A stretch of 64,000 bases of DNA, from contig NZ_BBRM01000002.1 in assembly GCF_002090155.1 (NCBI RefSeq), positions 885,354-949,353 of the forward strand. Direction: 5' to 3'. The DNA is from Demequina sp. NBRC 110056. GTDB taxonomy: Bacteria; Actinomycetota; Actinomycetes; Actinomycetales; Demequinaceae. A program made the position numbers and the translations under genes. The number at the start of each line of letters is the position of its first letter. Position 1 is the first letter of the stretch. Positions 36,082 through 45,722 of the stretch are shown here, one piece after another. A model generated the notes under the pieces. The model was given only the letters and a program-made list of their open reading frames with translations, was not told the origin of the DNA and made no database searches.

Positions 36082-37082
36082 TCACCGACATCCACGCGCT
36101 CGCGGCCCCCTACGCCGTCGACGCGCTCGACCCCGCCGAGCGGGAGGCCTTCGAGCGCCACCTGCCCGGCTGCGAGGAGTGCCTCGCCGAGGTCGCCGGA
36201 TTCACCGCCGCGACCGCCTCCCTCGCCGACGCCGAGGCCACCGCTCCCCCGTCCTCGCTGCGCGCCTCGGTGCTCTCGGAGATCGCGCGGACGGCGCAGT
36301 TGCCGCCCGTCGTGACGAGCACGCCCTCGACGGACCCCATCGCGGTCGCGGCCCCCTTCGGACAGCCCAGCAGCGCCGATGCGCCCGCTGGTGTCGACTC
36401 TCCCTCGCCTGCGGACGGCTCGGGTGGTGTCGACGGCGCCGATGCGGCTGCAGGGTCTCGTCCCGGCGCGCCTGGCGCTGCCTCCCGTGTGGGATCGGAC
36501 GAGGGCTCGGACGGCACGTCCGGGGCCGCAGACGCTGGGGCGTCCTCGGGCTCGGGTGACGCCGACGGCTCCGGCCAGGGTTCTTCCTCCGCCGATGAGC
36601 TCGCCGGCCGCCGTTCGTCCCGAGGCGCGTCGGGCGCCCGCCGCTGGTGGCCCGCGCTCGCCGGCGCCGCCGCGACTGCCGCGGTGTTCGCCGTCGCGTG
36701 GGGCCTGGCCGGGCCGAGCGGCGACGAGCCTTCGTCGCTCGCGATGGAGAAGGACGTCATGATGATCGAGTCCGCTCCGGATGCGAAGAGCATGGACATG
36801 GACCTCGGCACGGGTCACCTCGTCATGAGCGACCGAATGGATGGCTACGCGCTCATGGGCTCCGCGGCGCCGATGCCCACCAAGGGCACCGAGTACCAGG
36901 TGTGGCTGATCCTTGAGGATGGCTCGAAGGTCGCGGGCCCGACGTTCATGCCCGACGACGCTGGCGGCTACATGACCGTCGTCCACACGGACGACGACGT
37001 GGTCGCCGTCGCGATCACGTGTGAGCCTCCGGGCGGCTCCGACGAGCCGACCTCGGACGTGGTCTCGGTGGTCGAGCTCTAG
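36078..37082 (+). CDS. rskA: anti-sigma-K factor RskA-like
   Basis: 334 aa. The N-terminal zinc-finger-like anti-sigma domain has AREAFERHLPGCEECLAEVA (HxxxCxxC at about residues 29-36). A very long Ser/Gly/Asp/Ala low-complexity linker (about 80-185) leads to a membrane helix (WWPALAGAAATAAVFAVAWGLAG, about 197-219) and the extracytoplasmic RskA domain ending GTEYQVWLILEDGSKVAGPTFMPDDAGGYMTVV. That domain begins with a Met-rich stretch (MEKDVMMIES, SMDMDLGTG, MSDRMDGYALMGSAAPM), echoing the lipoproteins upstream. It should hold SigK inactive until proteolysed. Confidence 0.9.
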   Translation: MITDIHALAAPYAVDALDPAEREAFERHLPGCEECLAEVAGFTAATASLADAEATAPPSSLRASVLSEIARTAQLPPVVTSTPSTDPIAVAAPFGQPSSADAPAGVDSPSPADGSGGVDGADAAAGSRPGAPGAASRVGSDEGSDGTSGAADAGASSGSGDADGSGQGSSSADELAGRRSSRGASGARRWWPALAGAAATAAVFAVAWGLAGPSGDEPSSLAMEKDVMMIESAPDAKSMDMDLGTGHLVMSDRMDGYALMGSAAPMPTKGTEYQVWLILEDGSKVAGPTFMPDDAGGYMTVVHTDDDVVAVAITCEPPGGSDEPTSDVVSVVEL

Positions 37083-37137
37083 GCTCCTCTTCGCGTTCCA
37101 CCATGCGAGAACGTCCCGTCCGTATGAGACTGGGAGC

Positions 37138-37737
37138 ATGGCCGAGATCCTGCTGTTCCATCACGCGCATGGGCTGACGGACGGCCTGTGCTCCCTCGCG
37201 GACCGCCTGCGCGCCGACGGCCACACGGTCCATACGCCCGACTGCTACGCAGGCAAGACGTTCCGCAGCCTGGACGACGGGATCGCCCACGCGGAGCGGA
37301 TCGGCCACGATGCGGTGCTCGAGGTCGCGGGGCGCTCGGCTCGGCTACACCCGAGCGCGGATGTGGTGATCGGCTTCTCGATGGGCACGGTCCAGGCGCA
37401 GTACCTGGCGCAGCACCTCAAGCGCATCCGCGGCTGCGTCCTCATGGGCGGGGTGGCGCCGCCGGAGATGCTCGGGCGGACGTGGCGGCCGCATGTGCCG
37501 CTGCAGGTCCACGTCGCCGATCCGGACGACTGGTGCCTGCCCGACGAGCTCCACGCCCTTGAGCGCGCCGTCCCTCACGCCGAGGTGCACCGCTACCGCA
37601 ACAAGCGGCACATGTTCCCCGACCCTGGGCTGCGCGACTACGACGCGGACGCCGCCGACCTGTTCGAGGAGCGCCTCGACGACTGGCTCGCGCGCCTCGA
37701 CGCGGGCCGCGCGGGCCCGGTCCCGGCCGCGATGTAG
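37138..37737 (+). CDS. dienelactone hydrolase-family alpha/beta hydrolase
   Basis: 199 aa. The nucleophile elbow GFSMGT (Ser81) replaces the Cys of true dienelactone hydrolases. LMGGVAPPEMLGRTWRPHVPLQVHVADPDDWCLPDE supplies the acid and KRHMFPDPGLRDYDADAADL the His. It opens AEILLFHHAHGLTDGLCSLADRLRADGHTVHTPDCY. It is soluble; substrate unknown. It follows rskA by 55 bases on the same strand but probably has its own promoter. Confidence 0.88.
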   Translation: MAEILLFHHAHGLTDGLCSLADRLRADGHTVHTPDCYAGKTFRSLDDGIAHAERIGHDAVLEVAGRSARLHPSADVVIGFSMGTVQAQYLAQHLKRIRGCVLMGGVAPPEMLGRTWRPHVPLQVHVADPDDWCLPDELHALERAVPHAEVHRYRNKRHMFPDPGLRDYDADAADLFEERLDDWLARLDAGRAGPVPAAM

Positions 37738-37988
37738 TCACGCGCCACTGCACCGACGCACAGCCTCTGCCTTAGCGCCCTGATGGTGGATGGCGGTCGG
37801 TTTCGGTAGTCCAGCGTCACCAGATGGCGGCTCGTTGTCGCACGGGCGCGGCACTCGCGATCGCCTCGCCGCATCCAGCAGCGACGCTCAGCCACCAACA
37901 CGTGCCGAGCACCCGCGGGAACCGACGCGCAGCCACCAGTGGCACGCCGAGTCGGCACGGAGACGCGACTCTGGCGGACCAGCTCGGA

Positions 37989-38474
37989 CTACAGCGCCTC
38001 GGTCACATCTGCGACGGTCGCGTCGAGCACCTCGACGAGCTGCGCCGGGTGCACGGACGCCGCGACGCCGTGCGCCCCTCCCCCGATCGACACGGGGCCT
38101 TCGCGGGAGACGATGAGCGCATCGGCGATCACGGGCCATGCGACGGTCGACCCGAACGGCGTGATCGTCCCGCGCTCGTAGCCGGTCACGTCACGGGCGA
38201 CGTCCTTGTCGGGCATCGACAGGCGCGAGACGCCGAGGTGCTCCCGCAGCTTGGGCCACGAGATCTGCCGGTCACCAGGTACGAGCACGAACAGGTAGTC
38301 GTCCTCGCCGCGTCGCACGACGAGGGTCTTGAGGATCTGGCGAGGGTCGAGCCCGCGCGCCTCGGCGGCCTCCTCAAGCGACCGCACGGGGCCGTGCGCG
38401 GTGACCTCGAACTCGATGCCGGAGTCCTCGAGCGCACGAATCGCCGGAGTATCGGGCGCCGCGGGCTCACTCAC
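37989..38474 (-). CDS. YbaK/EbsC-type aminoacyl-tRNA deacylase
   Basis: 161 aa. The fold is recognisable by FEVTAHGPVRSLEEAAEARGLDPRQILKTLVVR (with the conserved Lys of LKTL), LVPGDRQISWPKLREHLGVSRLSM and VTGYERGTITPFG. Family members hydrolyse Cys-tRNA-Pro or related mischarged tRNAs. The GTG start at 38474 overlaps the upstream gene's stop by four bases (GTGA). Confidence 0.92.
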   Translation of the reverse strand: MSEPAAPDTPAIRALEDSGIEFEVTAHGPVRSLEEAAEARGLDPRQILKTLVVRRGEDDYLFVLVPGDRQISWPKLREHLGVSRLSMPDKDVARDVTGYERGTITPFGSTVAWPVIADALIVSREGPVSIGGGAHGVAASVHPAQLVEVLDATVADVTEAL

Positions 38475-38938
38475 AGGTAGGCGCCCTCGGCATCGTCGGC
38501 GCCGCCGGGCCGCGAGAACCGATCGCGGCCGATGGCCCGCAGGGCGGCGACCATCCACTCGCAGATCATCTCGTCGAAGTCGCCCTGCACGCCGGAGAAC
38601 GCGACGATGAGCCCCTCACGGTTGATCGCGCCCGGGTACTTGATGTCGCCGGCGCGGTACAGGTGCGGGAAGTCCTGGCGGACGCGCGAGCTGTCCAGCC
38701 CGGTCCGGATCGTCACCTTGACCTTGCCCTCGACGTTGGTGAGGAATGCGGAGTCGGGCTCTCCGACGTGAGCCACGAACACGGGGTTGTCGACCTCGGG
38801 CTCGGCCGGGTCGAGCACGATGATCGTGCCCCGCAGGCCGTTGGTGAGGCCATCGGCGTAGGCCTTCTCGATGGCGGGCAGGATCATCGACCACGCGATC
38901 TCGCAGGTCTCCTCGGTCACGCCTGGGAACACGGTCAC
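38471..38938 (-). CDS. conserved hypothetical protein
   Basis: 155 aa from the GTG at 38938, which has AAAGGAG 5 bases upstream; the longer reading 19 residues upstream crosses the ribosome site and is rejected. Mixed alpha/beta: TVFPGVTEETCEIAWSMILPAIEKAYADGL, then strands GTIIVLDP, PVFVAHVGEP, KVKVTIRTG and EGLIVAFSGVQGDFDEMICEWMVAALRAIGRDRF. I do not recognise the family. It is translationally coupled to the tRNA deacylase gene. Confidence 0.75.
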   Translation of the reverse strand: MTVFPGVTEETCEIAWSMILPAIEKAYADGLTNGLRGTIIVLDPAEPEVDNPVFVAHVGEPDSAFLTNVEGKVKVTIRTGLDSSRVRQDFPHLYRAGDIKYPGAINREGLIVAFSGVQGDFDEMICEWMVAALRAIGRDRFSRPGGADDAEGAYL

Positions 38939-39117
38939 GTCGTCTCCTTTGATGGGGTTTGTCAGCGCCGATGCGCGCGCTGGCTTCCCCGTCACGCTAG
39001 CCGATCCGCGGGGTCGGGCGGGTCGTGAGAGTTGTCATCGGCAGTCGGACGCGAACGCCCTGCGGAGCACCCACGCGAGGACTAGCTTGCGCTCCGGAGC
39101 CGCCGAGCTCGCGGGAG

Positions 39118-39558
39118 TCAGCGCGCGGCGCTGATGGCGTCGGGCAGTCCGGGCAGGATGCCCATCTGCACCGCGGGGCTCGGCCCCACGGTCCCGAAGG
39201 TGAAGTCGACGCCCATGTGCGGCGCGACCGCCCCGGTGTACCAGCCGGTGAAGACCTCGGTCGCGAGCGGCACGATCCCCTGGGTGATGAGCATGTACCC
39301 GGCGACGATCAGCGCGGCGGCGATCGCCAGCCGGACGATGCCAGAGAACGCGATGATCCCGGTCCGCACATAGCTCTTGACGCGCTCGCGGGCGATCCGG
39401 TCACCGACGGGCGATGCCGTGGCCGGGCGCGGCCGAGGCCGCAAGAAGCCGACACGGGTCTCACGCTCGGACGCGATGACCGACTTGGGCAGGCGCGACA
39501 GTGCGCGCTCCTTCGCCGGCGGTCGTAGCGTCACCACTGAGGGGTGGGCGACTGTCAC
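39118..39558 (-). CDS. hypothetical membrane protein
   Basis: 146 aa with a GTG start at 39558 preceded by GGAGGAATC. A basic Pro/Arg-rich N-terminus of about 60 residues is followed by a hydrophobic helix (about 68-92, GIIAFSGIVRLAIAAALIVAGYMLI), then an amphipathic or reentrant region and FGTVGPSPAVQMGILPGLPDAISAAR. Family not recognised. It is divergent from the small membrane protein at 39807; the 248 bases between hold no gene, only AT-richer promoter-like sequence and short inverted repeats. Confidence 0.65.
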   Translation of the reverse strand: MTVAHPSVVTLRPPAKERALSRLPKSVIASERETRVGFLRPRPRPATASPVGDRIARERVKSYVRTGIIAFSGIVRLAIAAALIVAGYMLITQGIVPLATEVFTGWYTGAVAPHMGVDFTFGTVGPSPAVQMGILPGLPDAISAAR

Positions 39559-39806
39559 GATTCCTCCAGGGACTTATGGATTTGGCGTGCCATCTACTGT
39601 CTGAACCTACCCCGTACCCAGGACATTCCGCCTGGCGAGAAACCGAACCGTTATGTACAGATTGCCCGGTTCACGCGTCCGGGTGTGTCGGACATCGATT
39701 CGACACCCAGCCGCCATCGGTCCGCCACGCCGGCGCCGACGCAAATGCTGTCCAGCGGCATCACACACTGTCTGACATTCGGACGAGTGCGGGCTACCTT
39801 GGCACC

Positions 39807-39989
39807 ATGAGCGCGGCCACGCAGATCCCGGCGAACTACGACATGTGGTGGACCATCCTGATGGTCGCGTTCGCCGGCGGCATCGTCGTCTCGCTCGTGG
39901 TGCTCATCAAGCAGTACCTGCGCATGCGGGACCGCGAGCGCGAGGAGAAGCGTCGCCGAAACGGTGAACCCCCTGCTCCAGGCGCCTAG
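39807..39989 (+). CDS. small single-pass membrane protein (60 aa)
   Basis: One membrane helix (about residues 13-35, WWTILMVAFAGGIVVSLVVLIKQ) is followed by a charged tail (RMRDREREEKRRRNGEPPAPGA). This is a typical small actinobacterial membrane peptide. The ATG at 39807 gives the helix near the N-terminus. It is followed 41 bases later by another small membrane protein gene. Function unknown. Confidence 0.65.
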   Translation: MSAATQIPANYDMWWTILMVAFAGGIVVSLVVLIKQYLRMRDREREEKRRRNGEPPAPGA

Positions 39990-40030
39990 ACCTCTTCCCA
40001 GATCGCGCCGAGCGGGTCTACATTCAGCGC

Positions 40031-40396
40031 ATGGATCTTGCGAGGGCGCAGAAGCTGCGCGACACCGTGAACGTCAAGGCGTGGGTCACGGTCTGGGTCA
40101 TCGCTTCGTGCATCGCCACGGGCATCGTGTTCGGCAACGTCTTCGTGCCGTGGGATCCGAGCATCCACGAATACGCAAGCTTCAGCGTGGGTGCGATGTT
40201 CGGCGGGTTCGCCGTCGGGCTCATCGCCTGCATCCCGCTCGTCGTGATCGTGTCCTTGCTGGACCGCCAGCTCCAGCTCCAGTACGAGATCCACGTCGCG
40301 CCTCTCACCAGCGCCACGCCTGCCGGCCCCGCAGTGCCGACCCCGGAGTCCTCGGCCGCGCCCGACGCCGACGAACCGGAAGCTGCCCAGCACTAA
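40031..40396 (+). CDS. hypothetical two-helix membrane protein
   Basis: 121 aa. Helices at about 17-42 (VKAWVTVWVIASCIATGIVFGNVFV) and 53-78 (VGAMFGGFAVGLIACIPLVVIVSLL) are followed by a cytosolic-looking segment and a Pro/Ala/Asp-rich tail. It probably forms a unit with the 60-aa membrane peptide upstream. No family recognised. Confidence 0.65.
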   Translation: MDLARAQKLRDTVNVKAWVTVWVIASCIATGIVFGNVFVPWDPSIHEYASFSVGAMFGGFAVGLIACIPLVVIVSLLDRQLQLQYEIHVAPLTSATPAGPAVPTPESSAAPDADEPEAAQH

Positions 40397-40437
40397 CAGA
40401 GTGGTCCGAGCGCGGCACGACGGTGCATTCGCCACCC

Positions 40438-40481
40438 CAGTGGCGGCCTGCGCGGAGCACACAGTGACGGCCTGCGCGGAG
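40438..40481. repeat. 20-bp direct repeat, 24-bp period
   Basis: CAGTGGCGGCCTGCGCGGAG (40438-40457) recurs with one change at 40462-40481. It lies in the non-coding gap between convergent genes. Possibly a decayed tandem repeat or a transcript-end structure. Confidence 0.6.
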
Positions 40482-40543
40482 GAATGCCGCCCCGGCTACC
40501 CCAGCGCTCGTCGAGAGCTCGAAGCAGCGCGAGACCGACCCTC

Positions 40544-41875
40544 CTAGCTCTCCCCCGGCTCGAGCTCGGCGAACTTCGCGGCCATGGTCGGGTTGCCGCG
40601 CGTGAGCTTCTTGATGGTGAGGTCGTCGGCCTTGTCGTTGGCCAGGCGCAGGTTGTTCGCGGACTTGTGCAGCGCCTGCTTGGTCTTCTCGAGGTCCTTG
40701 ATGGCCTCGTCGATGCGCTTCACGGCCTCCTCGAACCCGTCCGAGGCGAGGCGCCAGTTGCGGCCGAACGCCTGCTTGAAGGTGTCGAGCTCCGACTCGA
40801 AGTTGGTGATGTCGATGTTCTGCGCCCGCACGAGCGCGAGCTCCTGCTTGTACTGCAGGGAGTTCTGGGCGGCGTTGCGCAGCAGCGTGATGATCGGGAT
40901 GAAGAACTGGGGCCGCACCACGTACATCTTGGGATAGCGGTGCGAGACGTCGACGATGCCCGAGTTGTACAGCTCGCTGTCCGGCTCGAGCAGCGTCACG
41001 AGGACCGCGTATTCGCAGCCCTTCTCGTTGCGGTCCTTGTCGAGCTCCTTGAAGAAGTCCTCGTTCTTGTGCTTGGTCGCGGTGGTGTCAGACTCGTTCT
41101 TCATCTCGAACATGATCGAGACGACCTCGGTGCCCTCGGGGTCCAGGTCGCGGAAGATGTAGTCGCCCTTCGAACCGGTCGACGCGTCGTTGTCCTTCTC
41201 GAAGTAGGCGCTCTGGAACGCGGTCGCGCGCAGGCGGTTGAACTCGTACTCGCAGTGCTGCTCAAGCGTCTCGCCGACCATCTTGGTCGACAGCCGAGCC
41301 TTCATGTCCCGCAGCCGCTCGATCGCGTCATCGCGGTCCTTGATCTGGATCTCACGCGAGGCGAGCTCGGCCGCGTGCTTCTCCTTGAGGGCGGTCTCGG
41401 CGTGGGACTTCTCAAGCGCGGCGCGCTCGAGGTCGCTCTGGAGCTTCTGGATCTGCGAGGCCTGCGCGGCGGCGGCCTTCTGGAGCTCGCTCGCCATCTT
41501 GGTCTCGGCGAGCTCGGCGGCCGATGCGCTCGCCGCCTTCGCCTGCTCCAGCTGGCTGTGGAGGGCGTCCCGCTCCTTCTCGATGGCCTTGAGCGCGTCC
41601 GCGACCGCGAGCTGCTGCTGGGTGCCGGTCGCGTCGAGCTTGGCCTTGAGGTCCTGGATCTCGGCGTCCTTGGCGGCCGCGGTCTTCTGCGAGTCGGCGG
41701 CGGCCTGCGACTTGGCGAGGTCGACGGCGGCCTTCTTGTCCGCGTCGGCGAGGTGCAGCCGCTTCTCGAGCTCGGCGTCGAACTCTCGGGTGCGCACCTG
41801 GCTCACGATGTCCGCGTAGCCGGCCTCGTCGACCTTGAACGCCTTGCCGCAGTGCGGGCAGGTGATCTCATGCAT
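40544..41875 (-). CDS. DUF2130 coiled-coil protein
   Basis: 443 aa. An N-terminal zinc ribbon half ([19 protein letters not shown]) is followed by a coiled coil (about 30-200) and a C-terminal domain reading [85 protein letters not shown]. The D...ExK spacing (GDYIF, FEMK) resembles a PD-(D/E)xK nuclease core, as proposed for DUF2130/RmuC-like proteins. It overlaps the HNH gene upstream by 8 bases. A DNA-repair or defence role is inferred. Confidence 0.9.
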   Translation of the reverse strand: MHEITCPHCGKAFKVDEAGYADIVSQVRTREFDAELEKRLHLADADKKAAVDLAKSQAAADSQKTAAAKDAEIQDLKAKLDATGTQQQLAVADALKAIEKERDALHSQLEQAKAASASAAELAETKMASELQKAAAAQASQIQKLQSDLERAALEKSHAETALKEKHAAELASREIQIKDRDDAIERLRDMKARLSTKMVGETLEQHCEYEFNRLRATAFQSAYFEKDNDASTGSKGDYIFRDLDPEGTEVVSIMFEMKNESDTTATKHKNEDFFKELDKDRNEKGCEYAVLVTLLEPDSELYNSGIVDVSHRYPKMYVVRPQFFIPIITLLRNAAQNSLQYKQELALVRAQNIDITNFESELDTFKQAFGRNWRLASDGFEEAVKRIDEAIKDLEKTKQALHKSANNLRLANDKADDLTIKKLTRGNPTMAAKFAELEPGES

Positions 41876-43661
41876 CGATGGTCCTCCTCGTTGCCTGCGA
41901 GTGTAGGTGCGCTGGACCGTCCCGCCGTTTCGCAGCCCGCCCCGGTGCGCGTTCGCAGGTCCCGGAGCCGCCCGACCTTAGCGCCTCCTCGAGCCACCGC
42001 TCCAGCTCCGACTGCACGAGCTCCTCGAGCTCGCGCTCGATCGATCCCGGCGCGGGCTCGTCGTCGAGGTCCGCCGGAACCGACACGCACACCTGCCTCG
42101 ACTCCAACCCACAGTTCTTCGTGACCTCGCCGTTGTCATCGAGCAGAGCCGGATCATCGAGCAGCAATGCCTCCGAAGCACCGCCAGGATCCGGATCAGA
42201 CTCCGGCTCCAACGGATACGCGTCAAACAGCCGTCGCCCACCGGGACGCCGTCGTCTTTCCGGATCGACCTCGGCCGGCGGCGTGAACCACACCTCTTCC
42301 GGCGTCGCGTCGATCTTCCAGCCCGCCCGATGCAGATCGTGGTGGCATCGCACGCAGAGCAGGACCCCGTTCGAGAGGTCGGTCGGACCGCCTCGGGACC
42401 AGTGAACGATGTGATGAGCGTCGCACCAGCTCGGCGGCGCTCCGCACATCGCGCATCCTCCGTCGCGCTCGACGAGCGCAAGCTTCTGCGGACGAGTGAA
42501 GTATTGCGTGCGACGGCCCTGGTCGAGCACCACCGACTTCCCGTCCATGACCTGCGGGATGATCCCGGCTGCGGCGGCCATCCGGCGCAGCGTTCCGGCA
42601 TCGACGCTGGCAGACAGCCCGTCGATCGAGGCTCCCGCGAGGCCCTCGCGCAGGTCCTTGACGTCGGTGCGGAGCACCAGCGTCGCGCCGGAGCGCGGCA
42701 GCACCTCGACGTCGCACCCGGCGACGTGACGCGCGAAGTCGCCGAGCGCATCGGCCCTCACCTGCTCGGGCGTGCGCTCGTCGATGACGACCGACTCGCC
42801 CGCCTTGGCTGCGTCCTGCATGCGCTTGCGCAGGCGGAAGTTCTGGTTGACCATCGCGTGCAGCAGGCTCACAAGCGGCACGCCGTTCTCGGGGTCCAGC
42901 CGGCCGTTGATGGTGATCATCCCGTCGGCCGCCTCGCCGATCCGCAGGTAGCGCCGCTCCCGACGCTCCTGTGCGAGCTGCTCGCGGTGCTCGCGGTCGA
43001 GCCGCTCCTCGGTGCGCGTGATCAGCCCGGCGAGCTTCTCGAGGCGCATGTACCGCGCGGAGAACACGAGGTCCTTCTCGGCCACGGCCATCGCCGCGTC
43101 ACCGATCCGCTTGCCGACGCGCGTGAGCATCCGCGTGATCATCGTCGACGCCTCGGTGCTCAGCTCGCCCGCCTTCACTGCGGCGGCGACCACCGGGAAC
43201 ACCGGCCGCGCCTCGGCCGCGGGAGGCGCCGCATTGGGAGACTCAGCCTCGCCCCTCGGCTCGGACGCGCCCAACTCGGCCTTCTCGGCATCCCGCAGCA
43301 TCTCGCCGAGCTCAATCAATCGCCCGGCCTCGGCGTTGGATCCGCCGGTCTGGGCGGACACCAAGCCGCGCTCGTCGCCCTTGCCACGCTTGCGCGCGAG
43401 CCCGACCGAGCGCGACTTCGCCCGGGACCGCGCGGCCTGCTCGGCGGCGACGACGCCCATCATCCGGTCCGCATCCTTGCGGACTGCCGCCACCGCGGCT
43501 CCGAGCGCCACCAGGTCATCATCGGAGAGCCCGCTCACCCCGGCATGCGTGAGCTCCTTGCGCTCGACCAGCGCCGCCCTCGCCCGAGCATCCCAGTCCC
43601 CCGGCGCAGGAGCGCCCGCATCGCCACCGGCGATGTCGAGGAGAGTGGGCGTCTGGGTCAT
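41868..43661 (-). CDS. DUF222 / HNH endonuclease (13E12 family)
   Basis: 597 aa. The N-terminal DUF222 region (about 1-360, with [27 protein letters not shown]) is followed by a C-terminal HNH domain: [46 protein letters not shown], with two CxxC zinc ligands and the catalytic HH. This is the actinobacterial 13E12-repeat family, often multicopy and sometimes mobile; no second copy is in this window. The last codons overlap the DUF2130 start. Confidence 0.93.
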   Translation of the reverse strand: MTQTPTLLDIAGGDAGAPAPGDWDARARAALVERKELTHAGVSGLSDDDLVALGAAVAAVRKDADRMMGVVAAEQAARSRAKSRSVGLARKRGKGDERGLVSAQTGGSNAEAGRLIELGEMLRDAEKAELGASEPRGEAESPNAAPPAAEARPVFPVVAAAVKAGELSTEASTMITRMLTRVGKRIGDAAMAVAEKDLVFSARYMRLEKLAGLITRTEERLDREHREQLAQERRERRYLRIGEAADGMITINGRLDPENGVPLVSLLHAMVNQNFRLRKRMQDAAKAGESVVIDERTPEQVRADALGDFARHVAGCDVEVLPRSGATLVLRTDVKDLREGLAGASIDGLSASVDAGTLRRMAAAAGIIPQVMDGKSVVLDQGRRTQYFTRPQKLALVERDGGCAMCGAPPSWCDAHHIVHWSRGGPTDLSNGVLLCVRCHHDLHRAGWKIDATPEEVWFTPPAEVDPERRRRPGGRRLFDAYPLEPESDPDPGGASEALLLDDPALLDDNGEVTKNCGLESRQVCVSVPADLDDEPAPGSIERELEELVQSELERWLEEALRSGGSGTCERAPGRAAKRRDGPAHLHSQATRRTIDA

Positions 43662-43738
43662 GGATCCATCACACCACCGGGGTCTGACATCGCCGACGAG
43701 ACCGCCGACTTATCCACAGCACAACCCGAGACAGCGCC

Positions 43739-44224
43739 TCAGCCCACCTCGCCGAACGGGTACCGCACCTCCACGAACGGCCACTCCGCCGCCAGCCACG
43801 CCGGCACGAACTCCGTCACCCGCGCACCCAACCCAGCGGGCGCATCGGCCCCCACCCAGAAGGAGACGTCGGCGACCGGCCCAGCGAGCGCATCGGCCCC
43901 ACCGAAGCCCTCAAGAGGGTCGATGTACACGCACCCATACAGAGCGTCCTCGGAAGCAGGCAGGATCGCGTAGTTGAAGGACTCGTGCGTGACCATTTCG
44001 CGGGCATGACGCTCAAGATCAGACCGGTCGGCCTCGGCGCTCATATCGGCGGGCGGCCAGCCCCACGCGGCGCCGTACTTGGCCCACAGCATCGGCTGGT
44101 TGCCCATGACGGCGGGCATGTCGATGGCGAGGTCGTCGGCGCTGATGGGGCGCAGGTGGACGCCGTCACTCAGCGGAATGTGCAGCGGGTGGTCGAAGTC
44201 GGCGGGCAGCCACGCAGTGGTCAC
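43739..44224 (-). CDS. GNAT-like acetyltransferase-fold protein
   Basis: 161 aa, GTG start at 44224. DGVHLRPISADDLAIDMPAVMGNQPMLWAKYG is a GNAT-like N-terminus. YAILPASEDALYGCVYIDPLEGF and ADVSFWVGADAP resemble the central strands that hold acetyl-CoA, but the usual Q/RxxGxG/A loop is not obvious, so activity is uncertain. It stands alone between the HNH and MFS genes. Confidence 0.6.
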   Translation of the reverse strand: MTTAWLPADFDHPLHIPLSDGVHLRPISADDLAIDMPAVMGNQPMLWAKYGAAWGWPPADMSAEADRSDLERHAREMVTHESFNYAILPASEDALYGCVYIDPLEGFGGADALAGPVADVSFWVGADAPAGLGARVTEFVPAWLAAEWPFVEVRYPFGEVG

Positions 44225-44328
44225 GAGGCGAATCTAGCCCCGCCGGACCCCACAGCGACAGAGGGCCGATGCGCGCGCACCTTTCGTACCCACCTCACCA
44301 GCACTCGCGCCACCAGGACACATCGGGC

Positions 44329-45630
44329 CTACGCGCGCTCGGCCTCCGGCAGCGACCGCCCGACAAGGGCGCCCGCGACGCCGAGCGCTGCGAGCAGCAG
44401 CAGCGCGTACCCCGAGCCCCAGGCGGCCAGCGCCGCCGTCACCGCGCCCACCGCGAGCAGGAGCACCCCCATGAGCGTGTTAGCGACGGCGACGTACTGC
44501 GTGCGCTGGTCGCCCTCGGCGATGTCGACCACGTAGGTCTTGCGTGCGAGCCGCGCGCCGACATGAGCGAGCGCCAACAACAGGTAGGTCGCGGCGGCGA
44601 GCCACGCGGCGTCCTCCAGCGCGGGCACCCGCGCGAGGGCGAGGAACGCGACGATCACCGCCGACGCCGCGAGCGACGCCCCGATCATCAGCCGCCGCGA
44701 CGAGCGGTCGGCGAGGCGACCGAAGAGCGGCCCGCCCACCACGCCGGCCACGCCCTGCGCGATGATGAACAGGCCGAGCGAGGACAAGCTGCCCTCCCCC
44801 TGCGCGGTGCCGAACGTCACCACGAACGGCGGGCTGAGCGCCGAGACGAGCAGCAGCGCCCGCGCGGTGACGAACCGGCGGAAGACCGCATCGTCCCGCC
44901 ACAGGTCGCGAGCCTGCACCACCCACCCGGGGCCGTCCTCGGCCTCGGGCTCGATGTCTTCGGCGGGCTCGCGGATGGCCGCGTACACGAACGCCGCCAC
45001 CGCCCACGCCAGCGCCGCACCGCCGAGCAGCGCGGCGAGCACGCCCACACCCGCGGTGTCGCCGCCCCACACGCGCAGTGCGAGCCCGAGCGTCAACGCC
45101 ACCACCGCCGAGGCGACCGTCGTCACGCCCTTGATCTGCCCGCGCACGCCCTTGGGAACGGTGCGGCCCAGCACGTCCTTGCTCGCGATCGACGACAGCG
45201 ACCGTGCGAGCGCGAACACCGCAAGCGCCACCAGCACGCCCACGCCCGCGACCACTCCCTCCGCGGTCGCGGCCACCAAAGCCAACCCGGCCGTCGCCGC
45301 CGCCTGCCCCGCCGCACCCGCGACCCACACCCACTTGCGCACCCGCTGGCGCCGCACCCGCGGCGCCCACGCGGCCTGCGGCAGCATCGACCCGGACTCG
45401 CGGATGGGCACCAGGAACGCGACGAACGCGCTCGGGGCGCCGAGCGCGCTCAGGAGCCACGGCAGCACCGTCTTCGCGTTCACGATCTGATCGCCGGTGG
45501 ACTGCAGCGCCTGCGCGACCATCTGCCGCACGGCGTTGCCGGCGACGTGCGGCCGCGCCTGCTCGCTCAGGCTGTCGAGGTCGGCGTCATCGTCGCTGAT
45601 GAGCCGGTTGAAGATGCGTTGGGAGGGCAC
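44329..45630 (-). CDS. MFS transporter
   Basis: 433 aa with about 12 hydrophobic helices. The motif-A-like loop is GPLFGRLADRSSRRLMIGASL. VLPWLLSALGAPSAFVAFLVPIRESGSMLPQAAWAPRVRR is a notable N-terminal half segment. The substrate is unknown. The C-terminal half keeps the same Ala/Gly/Val-rich helices as general exporters. It starts near the convergent-like intergenic gap at 45631-45722 that holds a GCCGATGCGC word. Confidence 0.85.
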   Translation of the reverse strand: MPSQRIFNRLISDDDADLDSLSEQARPHVAGNAVRQMVAQALQSTGDQIVNAKTVLPWLLSALGAPSAFVAFLVPIRESGSMLPQAAWAPRVRRQRVRKWVWVAGAAGQAAATAGLALVAATAEGVVAGVGVLVALAVFALARSLSSIASKDVLGRTVPKGVRGQIKGVTTVASAVVALTLGLALRVWGGDTAGVGVLAALLGGAALAWAVAAFVYAAIREPAEDIEPEAEDGPGWVVQARDLWRDDAVFRRFVTARALLLVSALSPPFVVTFGTAQGEGSLSSLGLFIIAQGVAGVVGGPLFGRLADRSSRRLMIGASLAASAVIVAFLALARVPALEDAAWLAAATYLLLALAHVGARLARKTYVVDIAEGDQRTQYVAVANTLMGVLLLAVGAVTAALAAWGSGYALLLLAALGVAGALVGRSLPEAERA

Positions 45631-45722
45631 GGAGTCATCCTGACAGGAACGGCGGGCACCTCAGGACTGCAGAGCGCCGATGCGCGCGCAGCCTCAGTAC
45701 TCACCTCACCCGACAGCTCGGT

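Noticed and set aside
39700..39745. Possible third copy of the 95-bp element (contains CCGCCACGCCGG)
   Set aside because: Only the GC-rich core word is shared; the GACAGT...ACTGTC terminal repeats could not be found at matching positions.
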